Assembly (NCBI GenBank): GCA_021788515.1
Contig: JAJYKN010000059.1
Coordinates: 1-7,330 of the forward strand
DNA: 7,330 nt
Direction: 5' to 3'
From: Nitrospirota bacterium
Lineage (GTDB): Bacteria > Nitrospirota > UBA9217
The position numbers and the translations under genes were made by a program. This document shows, piece by piece, positions 1-6,412 of the stretch. Positions within the stretch are counted from its first letter, which is position 1. Each line of letters starts with the position of its first letter. The notes beneath the pieces are model-generated. The model was given only the letters and a program-made list of their open reading frames with translations. It was not told the DNA's origin and did no database searches.

Positions 1-1
1 C

Positions 2-1024
2 GATCTAGCGTTATTGGTGACGCGTCGCGAGGATGTCCGCTACCTCAGCGGTTTCACCGGCTCTGCCGGTTCGCTGCTGATAGGCCCCGGTCAACCTTGC
101 CTCGTAACGGATTTCCGGTACCAACTCCAGTCGAAGAAAGAAACCTCTGGTATTACCGTCGTGATTCAGAAAAAGGATTTTTTTTCAGCCCTTCGTGAGG
201 TTGCCGATAACCTTGGGGTGAACACGTTATGGTTCGAGGAGACATCTCTTACCGTAGCGGAGCTGAAGAAGCTGCAGAAGCTCGGGCTCAAGCCCCGGGG
301 AGCCCGGGAACTGGTTAGCCAGCTCCGGATGCGTAAAGACCGGCGCGAACTCGCCTCGATCCGGAAGGCCATTGGGCGGGCCGAGCGCTCCTTCAAGGAA
401 TTGCAAAGGTACATCAAGCCGGGAGTCAGGGAACGGGAGCTGGGGCTTACGCTTGAATTTTTAATGCGTGAGAAAGGCTCACGCAAGGCTGCTTTTGATA
501 CGATTGTCGCCTCGGCAGGGAACGGCGCGATGCCCCATGCCGCGGCAACGAACCGGCGCATCAAAAAAGGCGACCTCGTCACCATTGACTTCGGCGCCGA
601 GGCGGATGGATATTTCTGCGATATCACGCGGACGCTCTGCGTCGGCAAGCCGACGGCAAAGCAGAAAGAAATTCACGGTCTGGTCCTGCAGGCCCAGGAA
701 GCAGCGATGCAGTCTGTCCGTCCCGGCATGAGTTGCAAGAGCGTCGACGACGTAGCACGGGAAATCATCACCTTGGCCGGCCACGGCGCTCATTTCGGCC
801 ATGGGACCGGCCACGGGATCGGCCTTATGGTGCATGAAGGGCCTTCCGTGTCTCCTCTCTCGAATGACCAGGTCGAACAGGACATGGTATTTACCGTGGA
901 ACCGGGAGTGTACATCCCCGGATGGGGCGGCGTTCGGATCGAAGATATGGTGCTGGTAACAGCGCAAGGCAGAAAGACTCTGACGACGTTGCCGAGGGGA
1001 TTGGATCGTCTCACGAGTTGCTAG
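2..1024 (+). CDS. Xaa-Pro peptidase, M24 family (aminopeptidase P / prolidase-like), 5'-partial
   Basis: Metallopeptidase that releases the residue before a proline, either as an aminopeptidase P or as a prolidase; likely cytoplasmic. Counting residues from the TTG at 14, the creatinase-type N-terminal domain covers about 1-105 and the catalytic 'pita-bread' domain about 110-330. All five metal ligands are visible: D192 and D203 (in TIDFG...DITRT), H267 (in HGTGHGIG), E296 (in VEPGVY) and E310 (in GVRIED). H175 (MPHAAATN) and H274 (VHEG) match the conserved catalytic histidines. The frame is open to the left edge, and the residues before the TTG (D-L-A-L-L) fit the family's usual N-terminal strand that runs into '...RYLSGFTGS'. 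The TTG is therefore probably not the start, and about 15-25 residues lie outside the window. It resembles Bacillus YqhT, which also sits beside efp. Sequence alone does not separate aminopeptidase P from prolidase. Confidence 0.93.
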   Translation, partial: DLALLVTRREDVRYLSGFTGSAGSLLIGPGQPCLVTDFRYQLQSKKETSGITVVIQKKDFFSALREVADNLGVNTLWFEETSLTVAELKKLQKLGLKPRGARELVSQLRMRKDRRELASIRKAIGRAERSFKELQRYIKPGVRERELGLTLEFLMREKGSRKAAFDTIVASAGNGAMPHAAATNRRIKKGDLVTIDFGAEADGYFCDITRTLCVGKPTAKQKEIHGLVLQAQEAAMQSVRPGMSCKSVDDVAREIITLAGHGAHFGHGTGHGIGLMVHEGPSVSPLSNDQVEQDMVFTVEPGVYIPGWGGVRIEDMVLVTAQGRKTLTTLPRGLDRLTSC

Positions 1025-1085
1025 AAAAGCTGAAGTTCATACATGAGTTGAGTCATGCAAGAGTCATACATTAGCCTGGAAAACG

Positions 1086-1094
1086 AAAGGGAGG
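1086..1094 (+). promoter_or_regulatory. Strong ribosome binding site that sets the efp start
   Basis: The run AAAGGGAGG ends 8 bases before the GTG at 1103. It is a near-perfect Shine-Dalgarno sequence. No comparable site precedes the in-frame ATG at 1055, so this element decides the efp start. Confidence 0.8.
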
Positions 1095-1102
1095 TAGTAG
1101 AG

Positions 1103-1669
1103 GTGCCTGTATCAACAGCGGAGTTCAGAAACGGTTTAAAAATCGAAATAGACGGGGAACCCTATGTCATCGTCGATTTTCAGCATGTGAAGCCCGGGAA
1201 GGGCGGGGCCTTTGTGCGGACGAAGATCAAAAGTCTTAAGTCAGGCAATGTAATCGATCGGACGTACCGGTCCGGCGAAAAAGTGGATGTGCCGGAGCTG
1301 GAGGAGAAGACCATGCAGTATCTCTATGCCGCGGACAAGGACCGCGTGTTCATGGACACGACGAGCTACGAGCAGGTGTCCCTGAACGAAAAGCAGCTTG
1401 GGGACAGCATCAATTATCTTAAGGAAAATATGGAAATCAAGGTGCTCTACCACAAGGGACAGCCGATCAACATCGATATCCCCATGTTCGTGGAACTGGC
1501 CATTGCAAAGACCGATCCCGGCGTGCGGGGTGATACGGCTTCGGGAGGGTCGAAGCCGGCGACCGTGGAGAGCGGCGCGGTGATCAAAGTGCCGTTCTAT
1601 TTGAACGAGGGAGATGTCATAAAAATCGACACGCGCACGGGAACCTTCATTGAACGGGTGAAAAAATAG
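1103..1669 (+). CDS. efp: Translation elongation factor P
   Basis: EF-P binds between the ribosomal P and E sites and restarts ribosomes stalled on consecutive prolines. The 188-residue product has the family's usual length and three-domain layout: KOW-like domain about 1-65, OB domain about 66-128, C-terminal OB domain about 130-188. The tip loop KPGKGGAF puts K33 at the position that is modified in many bacteria. The C-terminal family signature is complete (K151, A153, G158, V163, P164, G170). I chose GTG 1103 over ATG 1055 for two reasons: it has the strong upstream ribosome binding site, and it gives the standard N-terminus ...STAEFRNG. The longer form would add 16 atypical residues. No lysine-modification genes (epmA/epmB) are in the window, so the modification type is unknown. 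It lies 78 bases after the peptidase gene and 39 before accB. Confidence 0.97.
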   Translation: MPVSTAEFRNGLKIEIDGEPYVIVDFQHVKPGKGGAFVRTKIKSLKSGNVIDRTYRSGEKVDVPELEEKTMQYLYAADKDRVFMDTTSYEQVSLNEKQLGDSINYLKENMEIKVLYHKGQPINIDIPMFVELAIAKTDPGVRGDTASGGSKPATVESGAVIKVPFYLNEGDVIKIDTRTGTFIERVKK

Positions 1670-1708
1670 TTCCGTTCTTTTCATCATCGTTGCGGAGAAG
1701 GAGTAATC

Positions 1709-2182
<474 letters not shown>

Positions 2183-2231
2183 AGAACAGATGAGATCCAA
2201 AATTTGATTTTTTGGTCCACGAGGTGTTTGC

Positions 2232-3578
2232 GTGTTTAAAAAGATATTGATCGCCAATCGCGGCGAGATCGCACTTCGCATCATCCGGGCATGTAAGGAA
2301 ATGAACATCAAGACCGTTGCCGTACATTCGACGGCGGATGCCGACTCGCTCCACGTGCGTTTTGCCGACGAAAGCGTATGCATCGGCCCGCCCAAAAGCG
2401 CAGACAGCTATCTGAACGTGCCGAGCATCATCAGCGCGGCGGAAATAACCGATGCCGAAGCCATCCATCCGGGATACGGCTTTCTTGCGGAGAATGCCAG
2501 CTTCGCCGAAATTTGCGGTTCGACCGGCATCCGGTTCATCGGACCGAGTCCGGAAAGCATTAAACTCATGGGAGACAAGGCAAAGGCCCGCGAAACAGCG
2601 AAAAAGGCCGGGGTGCCCGTCCTGCCCGGCAGCGATGGAATCGTGACGGAAGAGAGCAGCGCCCTCGAGATCGCCCGTGAACTCGGATTCCCGGTAATCG
2701 TCAAAGCAGCTGCCGGCGGGGGCGGCAAGGGGATGCGCGTCGTTATGGATGAGGCGGAGTTTGCCAATGCGTTCGTCATGGCCCAAACCGAAGCGCTTGC
2801 GGCGTTCAGCAACGCCGATGTATACATCGAAAAATATATCCTTCAGCCCCGCCATATCGAAATTCAGCTTATGGCCGATGAAAAAGGGAACGCCGTCTAT
2901 CTGGGAGAACGGGAGTGCTCGATCCAGCGCCGACACCAGAAACTCATCGAAGAAGCACCGTCGGTCATCGTGGATGAACGATTGCGAAAAGAGATGGGCG
3001 AGATGGCTGTTGCCATAGCAAAAACCGTGAAGTACCGCAACGCGGGAACCATCGAGTTTTTGATGGACGAGGATAAAAAGTACTACTTTATGGAGATGAA
3101 CACCCGGATCCAGGTGGAGCACCCGGTGACCGAGATGGTGACCGGGCTGGACCTCGTCAAAGAGCAGATCCGGGTGGCCTTCGGGATGCCGCTCTCCTTT
3201 ACCCAGGACCAGATAAAAATAACGGGACACAGCATCGAGTGCAGGATAAACGCCGAAGACCCGGAAAAATTTACGCCTTCTCCGGGGACGTTGACCACGT
3301 TCAATCCTCCGGGTGGCCTCGGTGTGAGGGTTGAAACGGCCGCATACAACAGATACGTTATCCCGCCTTATTATGATTCGATGATAGCGAAGCTTATCGT
3401 GCATGCTGCGACGAGAGATGAGGCGATCATGCGTATGCAGCGCGCGCTTGACGAATTCATCATTGAAGGCGTGAAAACGACGATCCCCATGCACAAGAAG
3501 ATCCTTTCGGACCCCGATTTCCAGAAGGGAAATATTTCCACGAAATTCATGGAGAGGTACAGCAATCCAGCCAAATAA
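2232..3578 (+). CDS. accC: Acetyl-CoA carboxylase, biotin carboxylase subunit
   Basis: ATP-grasp enzyme that carboxylates the biotin on AccB using ATP and bicarbonate. At 448 residues it is almost identical in length to E. coli AccC (449). The N-terminal domain starts with the family hallmark [11 protein letters not shown] (about 4-14). The central ATP-grasp domain has K116, K158, the glycine-rich loop AGGGGKG (161-167), H208 and K237. The metal and catalytic residues E275, E288, N290, R292, E296 and R338 are all in place, the last four within or after the MNTRIQVEH motif. The C-terminal biotin carboxylase domain runs from about 330 to 445. The start is GTG, with GAGGTG at 2221-2226, 5 bases upstream. 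No residue expected for activity is missing. The length and the lack of a fused biotinyl domain argue for AccC rather than pyruvate or propionyl-CoA carboxylase. Its last codons overlap the probable start of thiE. Confidence 0.98.
   Translation: MFKKILIANRGEIALRIIRACKEMNIKTVAVHSTADADSLHVRFADESVCIGPPKSADSYLNVPSIISAAEITDAEAIHPGYGFLAENASFAEICGSTGIRFIGPSPESIKLMGDKAKARETAKKAGVPVLPGSDGIVTEESSALEIARELGFPVIVKAAAGGGGKGMRVVMDEAEFANAFVMAQTEALAAFSNADVYIEKYILQPRHIEIQLMADEKGNAVYLGERECSIQRRHQKLIEEAPSVIVDERLRKEMGEMAVAIAKTVKYRNAGTIEFLMDEDKKYYFMEMNTRIQVEHPVTEMVTGLDLVKEQIRVAFGMPLSFTQDQIKITGHSIECRINAEDPEKFTPSPGTLTTFNPPGGLGVRVETAAYNRYVIPPYYDSMIAKLIVHAATRDEAIMRMQRALDEFIIEGVKTTIPMHKKILSDPDFQKGNISTKFMERYSNPAK
3551..3557 (+). 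promoter_or_regulatory. Candidate ribosome binding site for thiE inside the end of accC
   Basis: GGAGAGG lies within the last codons of accC, 7 bases before an ATC codon (3565) that is in the thiE frame. The spacing is ideal for translation starting at 3565. No ATG, GTG or TTG in the thiE frame lies near it. It could also be chance, because the same bases encode Met-Glu-Arg of AccC. Confidence 0.45.
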
Positions 3579-4203
3579 GCTCAAAGGTCTCTGCCTGATC
3601 CTGGATCGGGACGTGCTGCGGATAAGCCCGGTACAGGCGATGTCGCAGGCGCTTGCCGCAGGCGTGATGTTCTACCAGTACCGAAGCAAGACAGGTGATC
3701 GAAAGTCGGTCTACGAAACATCGCTTCGGCTCGCGAGCCTTGCCAGGGATGCCGGGGCAACGTTCATTGTCAATGACCACGCGGACCTCGCACAGGCCGT
3801 TGATGCGGACGGCGTGCACCTGGGACAGGACGATCTCCCGATTGAACAGGCGCGCAAAGTTCTGGGCCCGGGCAAGGTGATCGGCATTTCGACACACAGC
3901 CTGGCGCAGGCCCGGGAAGCGGAACAGCAGGGAGCCGATTATATCGGGTTTGGGCCGATGTTCCCCACAGCAACAAAGGACGCCGGCGTGACCCAGGGAT
4001 TGGAAACTCTCAGAATCATTCGACGTTCAATAGGCATCCCGATCATCGCCATCGGAGGCATCACACATACAACCGTTACGGAGGTGGTCCGGGCGGGTGC
4101 CGACGGCGTTGCAGTGATATCCGCGTTGCTTTCCGCGCCGGATATTCAGCAATCGAGCGAAGACATGCTGCGGATCATGCGGAAATCAGGAGGACATAGT
4201 TGA
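3565..4203 (+). CDS. thiE: Thiamine-phosphate synthase (start uncertain: ATC 3565 or GTG 3613)
   Basis: ThiE joins HMP pyrophosphate and the thiazole phosphate to make thiamine monophosphate; a cytoplasmic TIM-barrel enzyme. With the 3565 start (212 residues, typical for the family) the pyrophosphate and substrate residues are visible: R40 and K42 (QYRSK), N70 and D71 (VNDHADLA), D90 ([10 protein letters not shown]), S109 (GISTHS), K138 (GPMFPTATK), G164-G165 (AIGGI) and S187 (VISAL). The intact GVHLGQ and DLP motifs favour ThiE over the TenI relatives. The frame is open back to a stop at 3472-3474 but has no ATG, GTG or TTG before GTG 3613. Starting at 3613 would remove the first barrel strand ([11 protein letters not shown]), which is clearly family-like. 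The function call is firm; the start is not. On the 3565 model the gene overlaps accC by 14 bases; it overlaps livJ by 4 bases. Confidence 0.92.
   Translation: MQPNKLKGLCLILDRDVLRISPVQAMSQALAAGVMFYQYRSKTGDRKSVYETSLRLASLARDAGATFIVNDHADLAQAVDADGVHLGQDDLPIEQARKVLGPGKVIGISTHSLAQAREAEQQGADYIGFGPMFPTATKDAGVTQGLETLRIIRRSIGIPIIAIGGITHTTVTEVVRAGADGVAVISALLSAPDIQQSSEDMLRIMRKSGGHS
4188..4193 (+). promoter_or_regulatory. Ribosome binding site setting the livJ TTG start
   Basis: AGGAGG, 6 bases before the TTG at 4200, supports this unusual start codon. The start overlaps the thiE stop as TTGA, so translation of livJ is probably coupled to that of thiE. Confidence 0.75.
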
Positions 4204-5306
4204 AAAAAATCATCTCTGTTTCTATCATAGTGATGTTCATCATGACCGCTTTTGGTTGTACGCATCAGGATAACAACGTGATCAGGATCGGCGCCGCGGG
4301 GCCCATGACGGGCGATCAGAGCAAAATGGGCGTAGATTTGAGGAACGCCGTTGAGCTTGCCGTTGCCGAATGGAACGAGAAGGGCGGCGTACTGGGAAAG
4401 AAGATTGTCCTGCTGGCCGGCGACGACCAGGCGGACCCGAAGCAAGCGGTTTCCATTGCGAACAAGTTCATCAATCAGAAAGCGGTTGCCGTTGTCGGTC
4501 ACTGGAATTCAAGCTGCTCCCTCCCCGCCTCGAAATACTATAATGACGCGAACATCGTCATGATTTCACCCGCCACGACGAATCCCCAACTCACGCTCCA
4601 AGGATTTAAGCGGGTTTTTCGCGTCTGCGGAACCGACGACCAGCAGGGGAGGGTTGCCGCGGACTTCGTCCTGTCCAGACTTCATCCCAAGCGTGTGGCG
4701 ATCATTCATGATAAAACTGCCTATGGCCAGGGCCTGGCGGATTATTTCAAGAAGGCGCTGGGCGATAAGGTGCAGGTGGTGTATTACGGCGGCATTATTC
4801 AGCGGGATCCCGATTACAAAGCCGTGCTCACGACGATCAAGGAAAACAATCCTGATGTCTATTTCTTCGGCGGCATTTATCCCGAGGCGGGCAGGCTCGT
4901 ACGGCAGGCAAAAGAGGTTGATTTGAACATCCCCATGATTACCGGCGACGGCGTCTTCGATCCGACGTTCATCAGCATTGCCGGAAAGTCCGCGGAGGGG
5001 ACCTATGTGACTTTCGGCAAAGAGCCCGCCGGGCTTTCCACGGCAAAAACCTTCATCGAGAAATACCGGGCGAAGTATGGCGACCCCGGACCGTACTCGA
5101 TCTACGCCTATGACGCGGCGAATATCATCTTGTCCTCGATCGCGGAGACCAAAAGCACTGACGGCGGGAAGATCGCAGAGTATATTTCAAAAACAACTTT
5201 TCACGGGGCCTTCGGCGATATTGCTTTTGATAAGAACGGCGACGTGACGAAGGCTCCCTATGTGATCTGGCAGGTCAAGGATGGCAAGTTCGTCGAAGTG
5301 CCGTGA
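4200..5306 (+). CDS. livJ: Branched-chain amino acid ABC transporter, substrate-binding protein (LivJ/LivK type)
   Basis: Type-I periplasmic binding protein that captures leucine, isoleucine or valine (possibly another amino acid or amide) outside the membrane and hands it to the LivHM permease. The 368 residues include an N-terminal export signal (K2-K3, then a hydrophobic core to about 18). C20 follows A-F-G, so it could be a lipoprotein with an imperfect lipobox, or be cut by signal peptidase I. The mature part follows E. coli LivJ closely by block: GPMTGD near 34-39, NEKGGVLGKK near 59-68, DDQADPKQAV near 75-84, GHWNSS near 100-105, ISPATTNP near 122-129, HDKTAYGQGLA near 170-180 and GIYPEAG near 225-231. 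The serine and threonine positions that contact the amino acid in that family appear kept, but substrate choice cannot be settled from sequence. Start TTG. livH follows after 126 bases. Confidence 0.94.
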   Translation: MKKIISVSIIVMFIMTAFGCTHQDNNVIRIGAAGPMTGDQSKMGVDLRNAVELAVAEWNEKGGVLGKKIVLLAGDDQADPKQAVSIANKFINQKAVAVVGHWNSSCSLPASKYYNDANIVMISPATTNPQLTLQGFKRVFRVCGTDDQQGRVAADFVLSRLHPKRVAIIHDKTAYGQGLADYFKKALGDKVQVVYYGGIIQRDPDYKAVLTTIKENNPDVYFFGGIYPEAGRLVRQAKEVDLNIPMITGDGVFDPTFISIAGKSAEGTYVTFGKEPAGLSTAKTFIEKYRAKYGDPGPYSIYAYDAANIILSSIAETKSTDGGKIAEYISKTTFHGAFGDIAFDKNGDVTKAPYVIWQVKDGKFVEVP

Positions 5307-5345
5307 CGTTTGAGGGCAAGGATGTCCGCTGACGTGTGCAGATGT

Positions 5346-5359
5346 AAAATAATTATTTT
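5346..5359. promoter_or_regulatory. AT-only 14-base palindrome in the livJ-livH gap (candidate operator)
   Basis: AAAATAATTATTTT is a perfect inverted repeat made only of A and T, in otherwise GC-richer DNA. It overlaps a -35-like TTGACT at 5358-5363. No convincing -10 box lies 16-18 bases downstream, so a promoter is unproven. The position between livJ and livH would suit an operator or an mRNA-processing site. Confidence 0.25.
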
Positions 5360-5432
5360 GACTGTTTCCCAACTGTCGGAACGTGATTTTCCTTTTCCGC
5401 ATGTGTCTCTCTTTTAGCGTGATTTCTTAATA

Positions 5433-6335
5433 ATGTTTGTCCAACAGCTCATAAACGGTTTGGCCCTCGGCGCGGTGTACGCTCTCATCGCCCTCGGGTA
5501 CACCATGGTCTACGGCATTCTTCAGCTTATCAACTTCGCCCACGGCGAGGTCTACATGCTCGGGGCGTATCTCGGCATTATCGTCCTCGGCGTGCTGACC
5601 TATTGGGGGGTGACAGCCTACAGCCTTCCCGTAGCGCTCCTGATCACCGTCCTGGTTTCCATGGCTTTCTGCGCGGCCTACGGGGCAGTGATCGAACGCG
5701 TTGCCTACCGGCCGATCAGAAATGCCTCGAAACTGGCGCCGCTTATCAGTGCAGTAGGCATGTCGATCATCCTGCAGAATTTCGTTATGCTGAGCCAGGG
5801 CAAGGAATACAAGAATTTGCCGCCCCTGCTTCCTTCTGAGGGTTTTTCCCTGTTCGGAGCGAATGTTTCTCCGGTGCAGATGTTCATCCTGAGCGCATCC
5901 ATTCTCATCATGGTGGGTCTTCAATTCTTTGTGGCGAAAACAAGGCTCGGCAAGGCAATGCGTGCCACGTCTCAGGACCGCATCATGGCAGGCCTTGTGG
6001 GCATCAACATAAACCAGGTCATTTCCATTACCTTTATGATCGGTTCTTCTTTGGCAGCCGTGGCTGGCGTCATGGTAACGCTCTATTATGGCGTTGTGCA
6101 CTTCTTTATGGGGTATTTGGCGGGCATTAAGGCGTTTACGGCCGCGGTACTCGGCGGGATCGGCAGCATTCCCGGCGCAATGCTCGGCGGGTTTATGCTG
6201 GGACTGATCGAAAACTTCTGTGCAAGTTACATTTCGAGCGTGTACAAAGATGCCTTCGCATTTCTTGTGCTTATCATTACGCTCATTATCCGGCCGGCGG
6301 GGCTGCTCGGTCAGAAGTCGGTGGATAAAGTGTAA
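5433..6335 (+). CDS. livH: Branched-chain amino acid ABC transporter, permease LivH
   Basis: Inner-membrane permease that pairs with LivM and the ATPases LivG and LivF. The 300-residue protein is hydrophobic throughout, with about eight likely membrane segments. Family blocks appear in order: QQLINGLALGAVYALIALGY (4-23), NFAHGE...GAYLG (34-48), ERVAYRPIRNAS (88-99), the cytoplasmic ATPase-contact region around GKAMRATSQD...AGLVGI (173-191), KAFTAAVLGGIGSIPGAMLGG (233-253) and IIRPAGLLG (285-293). The length matches the family. The start is fixed within 15 bases, because an in-frame stop lies at 5415-5417 and ATG 5433 gives the expected N-terminus. There is no recognisable ribosome binding site before it (the sequence is TTCTTAATA), which is odd for this window. 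livM, livG and livF do not follow directly. Confidence 0.96.
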   Translation: MFVQQLINGLALGAVYALIALGYTMVYGILQLINFAHGEVYMLGAYLGIIVLGVLTYWGVTAYSLPVALLITVLVSMAFCAAYGAVIERVAYRPIRNASKLAPLISAVGMSIILQNFVMLSQGKEYKNLPPLLPSEGFSLFGANVSPVQMFILSASILIMVGLQFFVAKTRLGKAMRATSQDRIMAGLVGININQVISITFMIGSSLAAVAGVMVTLYYGVVHFFMGYLAGIKAFTAAVLGGIGSIPGAMLGGFMLGLIENFCASYISSVYKDAFAFLVLIITLIIRPAGLLGQKSVDKV

Positions 6336-6341
6336 AAAGTC

Positions 6342-6390
6342 AGTTCATAGTTCATGGCTGTCAGCCGGGAGCTATCAGCCAAGAACTTCT
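6342..6390. repeat. Degenerate 7-base tandem repeat between livH and the transformylase gene
   Basis: The gap can be read as seven consecutive 7-base units. The first two are identical (AGTTCAT at 6342 and 6349). The later units are variants such as GGCTGTC (6356), AGCTATC (6370) and AGCCAAG (6377). Two units apart, GCTGTCAGCC (6357-6366) and GCTATCAGCC (6371-6380) match at 9 of 10 bases. GGCTGTCAGCC (6356-6366) is also a short palindrome. It ends about 12 bases before the next ribosome binding site. No function is evident. Confidence 0.5.
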
Positions 6391-6412
6391 CATCTTATCC
6401 CTGGAGGTTTTA

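Noticed and set aside
1034..1072. Promoter (TTGAGT at 1048, TACATT at 1067) and GAGTCAT direct repeats before efp
   Set aside because: The spacing of the two boxes is about 13 bases, too short for a standard promoter, and the two 7-base repeats (1050 and 1061) are within chance.
1055..1102. Upstream ATG start for efp adding 16 residues
   Set aside because: No ribosome binding site precedes it, the extra residues are not family-like, and a near-ideal site precedes GTG 1103.
2197..2215. Hairpin CCAAAA / TTTTGG with a 7-base loop between accB and accC, as a terminator
   Set aside because: The stem is only 6 pairs, mostly A-T, with no following T tract. It lies between two genes that need to be co-expressed.
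5377..5399. CGGAA / TTCCG inverted repeat downstream of livJ, as a terminator
   Set aside because: The 5-pair stem has a 13-base loop and no clean T run after it, so it is too weak to call.
5433..6101. 224-residue - strand frame (5427-6101) opposite livH
   Set aside because: It is antisense to a clear LivH, rich in His, Asp and Arg, with no family resemblance.
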